Shown: piece by piece, positions 11,094-22,602 of the stretch
How the letters are laid out: the number at the start of each line of letters is the position of its first letter
How positions within the stretch are numbered: position 1 is the first letter of the stretch
Assembly: GCA_024291935.2 (NCBI GenBank)
Contig: CM044317.1
Span: forward strand, 19,614,230-19,678,229
Source of the DNA: Okapia johnstoni
Lineage: Eukaryota > Chordata > Mammalia > Artiodactyla > Giraffidae
Length of the DNA stretch: 64,000 nucleotides
Direction: 5' to 3'
The notes under the pieces: generated by a model
Database searches by the model: none
Told to the model about the DNA's origin: nothing
Seen by the model: the letters and a program-made list of their open reading frames with translations, nothing else
Translations under genes and position numbers: made by a program

Positions 11094-11633
11094 AAAATTG
11101 CTCCTTGGAAGAAAAGTTATGACCAACCTAGACAGCATATTAAAAAGCAGAGACATTATTTTGCCAACAAAGGTTCATCTTAGTGAAATCTATTATGGTT
11201 TTTCCAGTAGTCATGTATGGATGTAAGAGTTGGACTATAAAGAGGGCTGAGCACTGAAGAATTGATGCTTTTGAACTGTGGTGTTGGAGAAGACTCTTGA
11301 GAGTCCCTTGGACTGCAAGGAGATCCAATCAGTCCGTCGTAAAGGAAATCAGTCCTGAATATTCATTGGAAGGACTGGTGCTGAAGCTGAAACTCCAATA
11401 ATTTGGCCACTTGATGTGAAGAACTGACTCACTGGAAAAGACCCCGATGCTAGGAAAGGTTGAAGGCAGAAGGAGAAGGGGACTACAGAGGATGAGATGG
11501 TTGGCTGGCATCACCGACTCAATGGACATGAGTTCGAGTAAGCTCTGGGAGTTGGTGATGGACAGGGAGGCCTGGTGTGCTGCAGTCATGGGGTTGCAAA
11601 GAGTCGGACATGACTGAGCGACTGAACTGAACC
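11094..11633 (+). mobile_element. BovB LINE, 3' 540 bp
   Basis: 5'-truncated copy starting near ttgctccttggaagaaaagt and ending in the gactgaactgaac tail. It encodes only a broken C-terminal ORF2 piece. It lies 300 bp downstream of another BovB 3' end in the same orientation. Confidence 0.92.
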
Positions 11634-11724
11634 TCATCTTTCCCTACTTTCCATGTTGCAAGTACACTGGCCTCTGTTTCTCAACCATTTAAGGCCTTTC
11701 ACGGCTTTGGGTTTTTTTGCTTAC

Positions 11725-12330
11725 ATTTCTTCTGTCTGGAAGGCTCTTCCTCTAGCTCTTCTCTTGCCTCTTCCATCCTCTGGTTTCAACTGAAATATCA
11801 CCATGTAATAAAGAGTCTGAGTTTATTTTTGATGCTTGATTCTACATACCTTCAAGCCCTGCTCCTCTGGGTAAGCCAGTAAGAAAGCCTATACCCTCCG
11901 TCCCTTGGCACACTTACAGGTGGGATATCCAAATCATGGAAGCCCCATCATGCATGTGGGAACCCTTGCCCCATCCCCACCACAACCAAAACAAAGCCAC
12001 ATGGTATCCCTTTGCTTGAGCATTTGAATTGGCTTAGATATTTTTTGCTCTCATATCTTTCTAGGCTCTCCCCACAAAGCCTCATTTTATGAATAATAAA
12101 CTCCTAGTGCCTGTGTGGCTTTGTCAATCTCCATTTAAAATCCACTTTTGAAGGGGGGCTTGACCTTACCCTCCCTGGTGCAACCCCAAGACACCCTTCC
12201 TCAGAGATGCCTTCTCTAGCAATCACCCTAAGTTGACTTTGTCCATGATTCTCTATCTTATCACATTTTCAGTGATATAGTCCTCAGAAAAGTCTTTACT
12301 GCTTTCTGTTGTCCACAAAACAAGTAAAAT
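11725..12330 (+). mobile_element. L2 LINE 3' part split by an LTR-like block
   Basis: The L2 phrase around tctgtctggaaggctcttcc (about 11730-11750) runs to tgaaatatcacc at 11802. The expected continuation, cttcctcagagatgccttct, appears at 12196. This places a foreign block of about 390 bp between the halves. Confidence 0.6.
11804..12190 (+). mobile_element. LTR-like insertion inside L2
   Basis: The block begins with TG and carries an AATAATAAA polyadenylation-like signal near 12090. It is bounded by cacc at 11799-11802 and 12192-12195, consistent with a 4-bp or longer target duplication of an LTR. The family is not identified. Confidence 0.45.
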
Positions 12331-13825
12331 AGCAGTAGCAGTAATCTGACGTTCAACGCTTTCTACAAACTGACCATTGCATCTCTACACATGTCTACTC
12401 TGCTCTATGAGCTCCCAACTAACTAGTCTTTGCAGGTCCCAACTAGGATATAACTGTTCCCATTCTACCTTCTTGCTTGTTGCAATTCCACTTACTTAGA
12501 AAGCCCCGACTACTCTCTACTTGTTCAAGACTGATCTATACACCAAGTCTCAGATTTAGGACTATTTCTTCCATGAACCCTGCTAAATGATTTCAAAGCC
12601 CAGTGATGACTGCCACTTTTCAACTCTTGTAGAAATACTTGCTGGCATTCTTTCTCCCTATACGTTCCTTCATTTCAAATTGGTAGCCAGACCCTCAGGA
12701 ATTTTGCCTCATGAGAAGTCAACAGCTTTTCCTGTGTTTTGTAAGAACATAAGCCATTGAATTGGTGATATTAGTGCCCTAGAGTAGCAGTTGGGAGGGG
12801 AGATTGTCTTTGAGAGGAAGCTAAGTGAGTCTCCTCTGATATAGGACAGGAGAGAGGGAGCGCTGAGGCTCACAACAGAGTGGAGACTGGGCAGCACTTC
12901 TAAGTCAACATTCCAGGGGCAGGGGCAAATTGATAGGGCTTAGCTGTGGTTATGCCAAGGGAGGCAGCACCCTAGATGCCAGAATTCAGCCTCTCCAAGA
13001 ACTGTCAAGCCCAACACAGAGCTTCAAAGTGGCAGAGTCCTTGATCCTGAAGAAATCATGCAGACCAAACAATGGTATCTCAAAATAATTCATGTGAGCA
13101 GGTGACAAGTGAACTACCCAGACCTGGACGCTGCATTAACTCAGGGAAGGGAGCCCTTGGCATTGACTCAAGTTGATTTTCCTTTCAGTCTGGGCCAGAA
13201 TAAGGTTGATCTAGAAAAGAAACATATGTGCTGTTCTTGTACACCTATTATTTATACTAGCTACTCTAGTGATTTATTTAACTTATTAAATTAGCATGAT
13301 ATCTATCACTGATATTCATCCTCCTTTGTATTTGCATTATATCGCCCAAGCTATGTCAGAAGCTCCTGGAGGACTGGGTCATTTCAGACTCTAGTAGAAT
13401 TTGCTGCATGTAAATAACAACCAGGTTTCTGTGACAGGAAGGCTAGGGACACTGTCTGGAAGACAGACTTTAGTTTCTTGGTAATCATTTCCTTATAAAT
13501 AGTCCAACTTCTGAGAAGTAGCTCACATGCATTCAGTAACCCATCAGATATATAGAAATAAGAGGAGATATGTGAGTCAGAGAGCAGGAGGAAAAACAGA
13601 TAGTTGTTAGGGCTGGCCTGACTCATGGCCATCATTTATAATAATAGCTCCTATTTGTGTGTCCTTACTGAGATGGGCTCTGCTGCAGTCTTCCCTTGCT
13701 TTGTTTCAGAGCTGTGCATCACTAAAATGAGAAATCCCACTTAGAAATCAAATCTACAAGTGCTCATTAATAAAAAAAAAGCAGAAGACAAAATTGAATA
13801 CAAGATATTACCCTAATTTTACCAT
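12331..13825. other. Unassigned, perhaps old L2-like pieces
   Basis: No gene. The part at about 12480-12660 has the flavour of an ageing LINE or old repeat (ccatgaaccctgctaaatga), but too little matches to name it. Short frames at 12709-12897 and 13384-13635 (minus) look fortuitous. Confidence 0.35.
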
Positions 13826-14343
13826 TTGTATGACCAACCTAGACAGCATACTAAAAAGCGGAGACAGTAGTTTGCCGACAAAAGTCCGTCTAGTCAAAGC
13901 TATGGTTTTTCCAGTAGCCATGTATGGATGTGAGTTGGACTATACAGATAGCTGAGCACTGAAGAATTGATGCTTTTGAACTGTGGTGTTGGAGAAGACT
14001 CTTGAGAGTCCTTTGGACTGCAAGGAGATCAAACTAATCAATCCTAAAGGAAACCAGTCCTGAATATCCATTGGAAGGACTGATGCTGAAGCTGAAGCTC
14101 CAATTCTTCGGCCACCTGATGGGAAGAACAGACTTATTGGAAAAGACCCTGATTCTGGGAAAGATTGAGGGCAGGAGGAGAAGGGGATGACAGAGGATGA
14201 GATGGTTGGATGGCATCACTGACTCAATGAACATGAATTTGAGCAAGCTCTTGGAGTTGGTGATGGACAGGGAGGCCTGGTGTGCCGCAGTCCATGGGGT
14301 CGCATAGAGTCGGACACAACTGAGCAACTGAACTGAACTGAAC
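13826..14343 (+). mobile_element. BovB LINE, 3' 520 bp
   Basis: 5'-truncated copy from tatgaccaacctagacagca to a terminal run of repeated tgaac units (about 14327-14346). It is very similar in extent to the copy at 11094. No duplication was identified. Confidence 0.92.
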
Positions 14344-14347
14344 TGAA

Positions 14348-15013
14348 TATCTATGTGCACGTGTGCCTGCGCTCTCAGATTTGTCTGACTCTTTCACGAC
14401 CCTATGGACTGCAGCCCACCAGACTTCCCTGTCCATGGAATTTTCCAGGAAAGAATACTGAAATGGGTTGTCATTTTGAGAGTCAATTCCTAGGCAGGTT
14501 GATAAGAAGTCCGGGGGTCCCTAAGGAGAGAGGGGTCTGGGGTTCTCGAGGAGGAGATGGGGGTCTGGAATTCTCAAGGGGGAGGAAAGGACAAATTTTT
14601 TTCCTCTACATTCTTTAGGATTATATAACAATAATGTATCCTGCTTGAGGACATTTTCTCCTTCCTGAAAACCTTCTGGCTAATCCTGTTATCTTAAAAT
14701 GTAAATTATGGGAGTGGGTCTAGTAAGATCTTTACAACCTCCAGACATTCTTTTGATACACTGTAATAACTAATTAAAAAGTATATAACTCCCTTGCTAA
14801 CACTAGTGAAGGGGGCACTCTTTCTGCCCCCTTCTGATGTCTATGTCAGAAGCTTTCTCTATCTCTTTTATACTTTAATAAAACTTGATTACACAAAAGC
14901 TCTGAGCGATCAAGCCTTGTCTCTGGCCCCGGATCAAATTCTTCTCCTTCAGAGGCCAAGAATTCCGGCGTCTTTCGTGATTCAGCAACAACTCTTCAAT
15001 TTCCTACTCCATT
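14348..15013 (-). mobile_element. Bov-tA SINE fragment split by a solo LTR
   Basis: The reverse SINE runs from about 14348 to 14476 (ending gggttgtcattt). After the LTR a short continuation, atttcctactcca, follows at 14999-15011 and matches the expected SINE text. The tRNA-like half beyond that is missing. Confidence 0.75.
14477..14998 (+). mobile_element. Solo LTR (family shared with 32759-34777)
   Basis: A 522-bp block starts TGAGAG and ends CA. It has an AATAAA signal in tactttaataaaact (about 14870-14885) and a U5-like segment after it. It is flanked by attt at 14473-14476 and 14999-15002, a 4-bp target duplication. A second copy lies at 32759. The 4-bp duplication would suit a class I ERV. 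No internal retroviral sequence accompanies it. Confidence 0.82.
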
Positions 15014-15059
15014 GTATGTCTACATATGTATGTATTTGGAGAATACACACATATGCAAT

Positions 15060-15240
15060 TTTTTTTGGATGTGCATGTAAATACATCTATACCTGTAACT
15101 ATCCCTGTAAACGTAGTCCTAGTTATCTCTGGATGATGAGATCCTTGATGATTTTTATTATGTTGTTTGTACTTTTCTATATTTTCTAAAATATCCACAA
15201 TGAATGTGCATTTTTTAATAATCATGAAAAACAGGAAATG
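15060..15240 (+). mobile_element. Old L1 3' UTR fragment
   Basis: Diverged L1 terminal text: gttatctctggatgatgaga, then tatattttctaaaatatcca with an aatgaatgtgca motif and an A-rich end. Confidence 0.6.
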
Positions 15241-15784
15241 GCTCAATTATTAAAAAAGCAAGTGGATAGAGAGGCGAGATGCATTCTTTTTTGACCAATA
15301 CTTTATTTATAACCAAATTAGCACAGTGTTTATCCACAGTATGACATGGAATTGAGAAAAAGAAGAATCACAATAAGTATACACGTTCAATTATTATCAT
15401 CCCATGATCTGTATTCCTCAGAATATTTGTAGTGAAAGATGTTTCTGAGTTGTGTTACTAACATTTGGAAATCAATAACTAATGTTCAGAAGGTATAGCA
15501 GTTTGTTTATATCTCTGTAACTAATATGTGAAAGAAAATTCAAAGTGATTGTTTCAAGATGAAAACTGTGGTCGAGGAGTTTGACAAAGCTGACTTTTCA
15601 AACTATATGATCTTGGAGCTGAGCCAGCAATAACAGTGGAGTCAGTGGTGGAGCTTCCCCATGCTTTTTGCTGTCACATCTGGTCACCACTTCCATCTGT
15701 CCATGCCCTTGAGAGAAGGTGAACTAACATTCAGTCAGCATTTCTCAAGAGCAAGCAGGAGACTTATGTGGCCCTGAGTCCATA
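15241..15784. other. Unassigned AT-rich sequence
   Basis: No gene and no repeat recognised. Confidence 0.4.
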
Positions 15785-16255
15785 GGAAGGGGGGCCTCTT
15801 CCAGGGCCTGAAAGGAGGCTCTTGTCTAATACTCGGAAATGAACGAAATGAATCACCTGAGGAGACGCACATGCTGACAAAGCAAGAGACTTTATTGGGA
15901 AGGGGCGCCTGGGTGGAGAGCAGTAGGGTGAGGAACCCAGGAGAAGTGCTCTGCTACGTGGCCCACAGTCCCTGGTGTTTTGATAATGGGACTAGTTTCC
16001 GAGTTGTCTCTGGCCAATCGTTCTGACTTAGGTCCTTTCTGGTGGCGCATGCATTGCTCAGCCAGGATGGATGCCAATGAGAAGGATTCTGGGAGGTGGG
16101 AGAACATGTGACATCTCCTTTTGACTTTTCCCAAACTCTTCTGTTAGTTCTGTGTTCCTTACCAGGACCTCCTGGCATAAAATAACTCACACCCATGGCT
16201 ACTATGGTGCCTGGCCAGGGTGGGCAGTTTCAGTCGGTGTGTTTCCCCTAACATA
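15785..16255 (-). mobile_element. Solo ERV LTR, minus strand
   Basis: Read on the minus strand, the block begins TGTTAGGGGAAACAC (near 16249), includes a polyadenylation signal in cccaataaagtctcttgct (about 15882-15900), and ends in a U5-like stretch near 15785. The segments are typical of a bovid endogenous retrovirus LTR. No gag, pol or env follows. Minus-strand frames at 15892-16196 lie wholly within it. Confidence 0.72.
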
Positions 16256-16395
16256 AGTGCTTGAATATCACATGGACAAGAACCAGTGGATGTTTCTGAT
16301 ATATCAAGTGTTCTTTTAAAAAACTGTTTAAATAGTCAATACAATGAGAAACTTTCACTTACAAATACTAGATTTCCAGTTTCGATTGAATTTTA

Positions 16396-16615
16396 CTCAG
16401 TTGGTCCGTGTTAGTTGCTCAGTCACGCCTGACTCTTTGCGACATACGTGGACCGTAGCTTGCCAGACTCCTCTGTCCATGGAATTCTCCAGGCGAGAAT
16501 ACTGGAATGGGTAACCATTCCCTTCTTCAGGGAATCTTCCCAACCCAGGTATGGAAGCTGAGTCTCCTACATTGCAGGCAGACTCTTTACAGTCTGAGCT
16601 CCCAGGGAAGCCCTA
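16396..16615 (-). mobile_element. Bov-tA SINE
   Basis: Complete reverse copy ending ctcccagggaagccc. An imperfect 10-bp duplication is visible (ttgaatttta at 16386-16395, ctgaattcta at 16616-16625, 8 of 10 matching). Confidence 0.9.
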
Positions 16616-16917
16616 CTGAATTCTAAAGGTTTGGTAAAGCCAGGCTCTTCTGCAAGGCATCACATAGGCCAAGTATCACAGTCTCCAACTGCCTTGTTTC
16701 ACTCAATTCCTTTACCTGCCTGGATCCTGCAGGCATTTAATTTCCAACCTACAAAACCTCCTAAAATGAAGACACCAGGGTTTGGACTTTGCTTTAGAAT
16801 AAACATGAGGCAACCTCTAATATCAGACTTCCTAAAAAGCCAATTGTTCCTCAACTGTAATTGTGACATTCATATGCTCAGAAAATTGAAAGTTTTTGAA
16901 GAACTCATTTGGCAGCT

Positions 16918-17119
16918 GGGCTTCCCTTGTGGCTCAGCTGGTAAAAGAATCCACCTGCAATGCGGGAGACCTGGGTTTGATCCCTGGGTTGGGAAAATCC
17001 CCTGGAGAAGGGAAAGGCTGCTCACTCCAGTATTCTGGCCTGGAGAATTACGTGGACTGTATAGTCCATGGGGTTGCAAAGAGTAGGAACTGACTGAACG
17101 ACTTTCACTTCACTTCCCT
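16918..17119 (+). mobile_element. Bov-tA SINE with near-intact tRNA-like head
   Basis: The head ggcttcccttgtggctcagc carries an A-box-like TGGCTCAGCTGG, and a B-box-like region ends in tttgatccctgg. A perfect 13-bp duplication, tcatttggcagct, is at 16905-16917 and 17120-17132. The frames on both strands here are SINE sequence. Confidence 0.95.
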
Positions 17120-17132
17120 TCATTTGGCAGCT

Positions 17133-17829
17133 AAATTTGCCTTGAACTGATGTTAACATTTTTTTAGCAGTTATAAGACATTTCAGTTTAGTCTCGGGAC
17201 TTTCATTCTTGAAAATTATCATGGACCCCAAAGTTCTTTTGCTGATGTGAGTTGTATCTATCCAGTTACCACATTAAAAATTAAAATGAAAAGTTAAAAA
17301 GTATTACTTTGTACTTATTTAAAAATAACAAGATCATTACATATTAGCATAAGTAATGAAAATTTCTGCTATATTTTCCCAAACCAAATTTTAGTAAGAA
17401 GAGTGGCATTATTTAATATTCTTTCAAATATCTTTTCACTCTTGCTTAATAGAGACAGCCAGATTCTCATTTCTGCTTCTACATTTAATCTACTGTACTA
17501 TCACACAGCATGCAGCCCCTTGAAAACTTTGCTATATATTCATAAGAGGTTAAGAGTGAAAAAGATAAAGTATTTTCATAAAAATAATTTTGACTTCATA
17601 AAGATTCCCAAGGATCCATAAATTATTATTTGAGAATGGCTGGATTATTATAATCTATATTTATCTCATTTAATATGAATATTCACATGTTTTACTAGAG
17701 AAATGCTATGTTTGATTAATGGTGCTACTGCAAACTTTGAGGGATGTGGGGACATGACATATAATACAGTGTCTGTACTGTATAAACTTTGTGAACTATG
17801 AAACATTTCAAATTCCCCCCAAAGTTCTT
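17133..17829. other. AT-rich unassigned sequence
   Basis: No gene or repeat recognised over 0.7 kb. Confidence 0.45.
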
Positions 17830-17839
17830 TCCTTAAATT

Positions 17840-18123
17840 AAAAAAAACTTTATTAAAATTTATTCTTGGCTATGCTGGGTCCTCCTTGCTACATGGGCTT
17901 TTCTCTAGCTGCAGAAAGTGGGGGCTACTCTCTTGTTGCAGAGCACAGGCTCTAAAGCACATGGGCTTGAGTAGTTGTGGCTCCTGTGCTCTAGAGCACA
18001 GGCTCAATAGTTGTGGTATGTGGGCTTATTTGTTCAACAGCATCTTCCTGGATCAAAGATTGAACCCATGTCTCCTGTCTTGACAGGCTGATTCTTTACC
18101 ACTAAGCCATCAGGGAATCCCTG
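17840..18123 (-). mobile_element. CHR-type SINE, full length
   Basis: T-rich tail, then cttggctatgctgggtcctc, ending with the tRNA-like head in reverse (gccatcagggaatccct). A 10-bp duplication with one mismatch flanks it (tccttaaatt 17830-17839, tccttaagtt 18124-18133). Confidence 0.9.
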
Positions 18124-18133
18124 TCCTTAAGTT

Positions 18134-18547
18134 TTGGAGATAAGCAATTGTGTACCTGGTAGTACTTGTATGTACTTTCTTAAATAAGCTAGTTTCACTG
18201 TAATAATGAAACTGAAAAAAATCAACATGCTGTAATAAAAAACCTCAGCATAACACAAAGGAAGATGTGATTCAGAGAGTTAAAGAAAACTTGGAGCATC
18301 TGGAGATATAGCATGATTGAGATGCTGCTTTTTGATACATCCCATTATCCACCCAACAAGTAGTTATTGGTCATTTACCATGAGCACATATTATAGTTTT
18401 AGCTCTAAATCACTAAGTTACCTGAAGCTGGTAAAAAAAAATCACATAGTTACTTGTTAAAATTTCCAACCAGAAAGACTGATAAATTGGTATTTAATTT
18501 TATGGCATAACATAATTTAGATGTTGATTTGGATTTTTGCTGGAGTT
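18134..18547. other. Unassigned AT-rich sequence
   Basis: No supported feature. Confidence 0.4.
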
Positions 18548-18732
18548 GATAAGCTATGACCTGTGGCCCAAAACCTGCCCTCGATCTTTTGTAAATACAC
18601 AGCCATGTCTTTTCACTTATGTATTGTTCGTGGCTGCTTTTGTGCTAAAGGTACAGTTGAGTCTGAATGTCTCGCAAATCCTAAAATATATGCTATCTGG
18701 CCCTTCACAGAAAAAGTTTACCCAACCCTAAC
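18548..18732 (+). mobile_element. hAT-Charlie-like nonautonomous DNA transposon fragment
   Basis: The phrase cagccatgtcttttcactta...ttgttcgtggctgctttt...ctggcccttcacagaaaaag matches a common mammalian MER-class DNA transposon. The exact family name is uncertain. Confidence 0.6.
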
Positions 18733-19057
18733 TTAGAACATTGGCTTGAACACCCCCTAAAAAACTGGAAAAAATAAGATTTAGTTTATTATATGATGAG
18801 GGCTCTATGACTCATAAATTTTGAGATATCTCTGATGATTTCAGTTCCTAGAAAAGTGTGAATTGCATTCAAAGATTCTAAGTCAGTAGAATCCACCCTG
18901 AACAAAAATGATTTACTAAGAGGAGAGTTACATTTGCAGCAAATTGTCTTTTCCAGATGAATTTTACCGCTGACCTCACTGCTGTCTTCTGGGCTGATTT
19001 CCAAGGCTAAGGTCCATCTGTAGCATCATGCACCTGTTGTACAAGTACTTGATGTAC
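18733..19057. other. Unassigned sequence
   Basis: No supported feature. The minus frame at 18789-19004 has no recognisable domain. Confidence 0.4.
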
Positions 19058-19845
19058 ACAGTTCAGTACAGTTGCTCAGTCATGTCCGACTCTTTGCGAC
19101 CCCATGGACTGCAGCACACCAGGCTTCTCTGTGCATCACCAACTCCTGGAGCTTACCCAAACTCATGTCCATAGCGTAGCTGATGCCATCCAACCATCTC
19201 ATCCTCTGTTGTCCCCTTTTCCTCCTGCCCTCAATCTTTCCCAGCATGAGGGTCATTTCCAAGGAGTCAATTCTTTGCATCAGGTGGCCAAACTATTGGA
19301 GTTTCAGCTTCAACATCAGTCCTTCCAATGAACACCCAGGACTGATCTCCTTTAGGATGGGCTGGTTGGATCTCCTTGCAGTCCAGGGGACTCTCAAGAG
19401 TCTTCTCCAACACCACAGTTCAAAAGCATCAATTCTTCAGCACTCAGCTTTCTTTATAGTCCAACTCTCACTTCCATACATGACTACTGGAAAAACCATA
19501 GTTTTGACTAGACAGACCTTTGTTGGCAAAGAAATGTCTCTGCTTTTTAATATGCTGTCTAGGTTGGTCATAACTTTCCTTCCAAGGAGCAAGCGTCTCT
19601 TAATTTCATGGCTGCAGTCACCATCTGCAGTGATTTTGGAGCCCAAAAAAATAAAGTCAGCCAGTTTCCACTGTTTCCCCATCTATTTTCCATGAAGTGA
19701 TGGGACCAGATGCCATGATATGGTCCTTATGATTATACAATGGAAGTGAGAAATAGATTTAAGGGACTAGATCTGATAGACTGCCTGATGAACTATGGAC
19801 AGAGGTTCATGACATTGTACAGGAGACAGGGATCAAGTCAATCAA
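19058..19845 (-). mobile_element. BovB LINE with an inverted upstream segment
   Basis: From 19058 to about 19721 this is a minus-strand BovB 3' portion. It encodes the C-terminal part of ORF2 and stops near ccagatgccatgata. Immediately afterwards, 19722-19845 reads as plus-strand BovB from the linker between endonuclease and reverse transcriptase (caatggaagtgagaaataga to gagacagggatcaag). The two parts are in opposite orientation and are not adjacent in the element, so most of the reverse transcriptase is missing between them. It resembles a twin-priming product with an internal deletion. Confidence 0.82.
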
Positions 19846-20068
19846 GCCTCCCTTTCCTCCTTCTCCTCCTTCTTTCCCTTCTGTCAGTACAACAGCTAGA
19901 TTGCAAAGCTTTATGAATTGCACACCTTAGGAGTTTGAGTTATGACCACAGAGATTAGGGTGGATAATGTCTTCTTAAAGTAATGATTGTGCAAATTAGA
20001 TTAATTGTGGTGAAGGGATTTGCTTCTTAGGAAGCTGGGATCAACTAATTTACCTTATTGATTTGGTG
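19846..20068. other. Unassigned sequence with a short C/T-rich tract
   Basis: A pyrimidine-rich run (about 19848-19882) follows the BovB. Nothing else is recognised. Confidence 0.4.
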
Positions 20069-20081
20069 TTTACATGTTAAA

Positions 20082-20296
20082 TGGGCTTCCCAGGTGGCAC
20101 ATTGGTGAAAAATCAGCCTGTCAATGGTGAGGATGCAGGATAGTGGGTTTGATCCCTGGGTCTGGAAGTTCCCCTGGAGGAGGAAATGGCAATCCACTCC
20201 ATTCTTGCCTAGAAAATCTCATGGGCAGAGTAGGCTGGTGGGCTATAGTCATAGTATCGCAAAGAGTCAGACATGACTGAGAATGCATGCACATAC
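20082..20296 (+). mobile_element. Bov-tA SINE
   Basis: Complete copy with a diverged head. A perfect 13-bp duplication, tttacatgttaaa, flanks it at 20069-20081 and 20297-20309. Confidence 0.94.
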
Positions 20297-20503
20297 TTTA
20301 CATGTTAAAAGACCATCATTTTTAGGGAGAAAGTATCTTTGGAAAGAAGGACCATCCCCAGATAAAATTATGAAAGAGGAAATTTCTCTATTTTCCTTCT
20401 ACCATCATTTGAAAAATCTTTCTCTTTCCTGTAAGTGATTATTGTCCTAATTGACACTAACGATGTTGAAGATAACTAGATAATTATCATAAATCACTTA
20501 AAC

Positions 20504-20655
20504 TAGAGGATGAGATGGTTGGATGGCATCACCGACTTGATGCACCATGAGTTTGAGCAAGCTCCTGGAGTTAGTGATGGACAGGGAAGCCTGGCATGCT
20601 GCAGTTCATGGGGTTGCAAAGAGTTGGACACAACTGAGTGACTGAAATGAACTGA
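20504..20655 (+). mobile_element. BovB LINE, 3' terminal 150 bp
   Basis: Starts at agaggatgagatggttggat and ends gagtgactgaaatgaactga. It is strongly 5'-truncated. Confidence 0.9.
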
Positions 20656-20659
20656 TCTT

Positions 20660-20805
20660 TAATTTACATAATTCTATTATTTTTATAATAGAAACCGAGA
20701 CTAAGAAAGCTAAGAGACTTGGCCTAAATCACATAGTCAAGAAAGAGAAATTGGGATGAATCCTAGCCTTATTTATTTTCCCAAGTCCTCTGCTTCTGTT
20801 GTCTG
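20660..20805 (-). mobile_element. MIR SINE
   Basis: The reverse MIR pattern is visible: aaccgagactaagaaagcta, agagacttggcctaaatcac, then a diverged gggatgaatcc motif. Confidence 0.65.
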
Positions 20806-21524
20806 TGGGCTTGCCAGGACCATCTACTCAATCCTGTTTGTTTGGTTTTTTTTGATATTTCCCTAAGCTCTAGGCATTGCCTGTTTACCTTTCCTCTCTA
20901 TTTCTCACCACAGCTAGCTCCCAGATAGGTTGCTGATTGTCAGAGATAAGGTAAGTTAATTCATAGTGGGACTGATTGGAATTAGTTCATTTATTTATTC
21001 TACAGTGAGTTGTACATGACCTCCTTTCACCATGCATCTTACCTGCCTCTGAATTCTAAAAATGAAGACAACATCCTTGACCTTGGGGAGCTCCTTACTC
21101 ACAGACATGTCTACTGGACAAATATGGGCCATAGAGTATCTCTCCTGTGTGGTGTATCTATTTTAAGAGGGATAGAGTTGTCATGATGAGACTTGAAGCA
21201 CCAGCCTGCCAGCCTCATAAACTGTTAAAGAGGGGTGGGGTGAGGGGTCTTCAGGGCCCCGGGACCTGTAAGAAGCAGCCCATTTTAAACTGTTGCCATG
21301 CCTACCATATTAACAATTTGGAACTTTATCAAGTTTTATCTCTTATTCAAATCTAAGTTCTCTAATGTAGCCTAACAAGTTATTTTTCTCCAGCAATATT
21401 TACAACCACAGTTTTGGTAAAGCAAGAGAGAGGTCAGGTGACCCTTCAATCTTGAGATTTTTATCTGTCTCCTGTTACCGTCTCTCTACTTCTTTCTGCA
21501 GGCATACAATTGTACTTGTATTTC
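20806..21524. other. Unassigned sequence
   Basis: No gene or clear repeat. A GGGGTGGGGTGAGGGG-like G-rich patch lies near 21233-21247. The plus frame 21147-21356 has no recognisable domain. Confidence 0.4.
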
Positions 21525-22121
21525 AGTCAGTTCAGACATGGTTGTCACCAGACATGGAGAATTTGGGGCCAAGAAATCCATTCAAATAAACCTCATTAAA
21601 CTAAACCTTAGTTTCTTTTCCACCACTCACTATGTGCTATGTGCTAAGTAGCTTCGGTCATGTCCAACTCTTTGTGACCCTATGGACCGTAGCCCACCCG
21701 GCTCCTCTGTCCCTGGGATTCTCCAGGCAAGAATACTGGAGTGGGTTGCCATGCCCTCCTCCAGGGGATCTTCCCAATCCAGAGATCGAACCCTTGTCTC
21801 TTATGTCTCTTGCATTGGCAGGCAGGTTCTTTAGCACCAGCACCACCTGGGAAGCCCTTAATCACTCACTACCCCAACTCAACCCCCTTAGCCTTGTCAA
21901 TTCTTCACCAATGTATTGTTTCAGTGTCTAAAAGGTATAAAAGTTTCCTGCTGTGGTCACTTTTCCAGGTCTTGATTCTCTTGCGAAGACGTCTACATAT
22001 ACATAAAGATGCAGTAAAGCTTTGTATGCTTTTCTCCTGTTAACCTAGCTTTATCAATTTAATTTTCAGACCCAGCCAGGGCCTCTAAGAGGGTTGAGGA
22101 AAATGTTTTTCTTCCCTACAG
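21525..22121 (+). mobile_element. Old LTR, split by a Bov-tA
   Basis: The 3' end is clear: ctcctgttaacctagcttta, cagacccagccagggcctct and a terminal cttccctaca at 22121. The 5' boundary is an estimate. The same layout ends the block at 36470-36903, so both are probably one ERV LTR family. The SINE at 21633 lies within it. Confidence 0.6.
21633..21862 (-). mobile_element. Bov-tA SINE
   Basis: Complete reverse copy. A 9-bp duplication, cactcacta, is at 21624-21632 and 21863-21871. It is inserted into the LTR above. Confidence 0.92.
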
Positions 22122-22590
22122 CTCTATGGAATTCCTGCCAGAAAATGGATGGAAAGATTACCCTCAAAATATATCATTTCTGAATTTAAAAATTCAGTGA
22201 AACACTGTTGTAATAATACGATACTTGCATATTTAGATACATTTTTTTTACATTTAGACAAATATGCACAGATAATCTATTAAGCTTGTTACACTTTTAT
22301 TTCCTGTTTTCATATGAATGTGTCTTATCACTGGAGACAGATTAGAACTAAGATATAATATGGTTTCTATGAGTGAAAGGCCCTCTGTCTTAATTTTTTA
22401 GATGACTATGTACAATATTTGCTAATATATACAACCAGATTTTCTGGAATGATTGCGATGTACAAATTTAAGTATAAACACAAAAAGTCCACAAAAATCA
22501 TTGTAAATATTTCAAATATATTCAATGAGGGAATGAAAATCAGAGACATAAGTAGTTATGTGATATGGTTGCATATATTTTTAAGGAGGA
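22122..22590. other. AT-rich unassigned sequence
   Basis: No feature supported. Confidence 0.4.
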
Positions 22591-22602
22591 GAAAGTCAGA
22601 TT

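Noticed and set aside
15892..16196. Two 80-aa minus-strand proteins
   Set aside because: Both lie inside a solo LTR in different frames. They are chance openings.
16918..17119. tRNA gene from the A/B-box-like head
   Set aside because: The head is followed by the BovB-like body and flanked by a 13-bp duplication. No cloverleaf with proper acceptor pairing is supported. It is a Bov-tA SINE.
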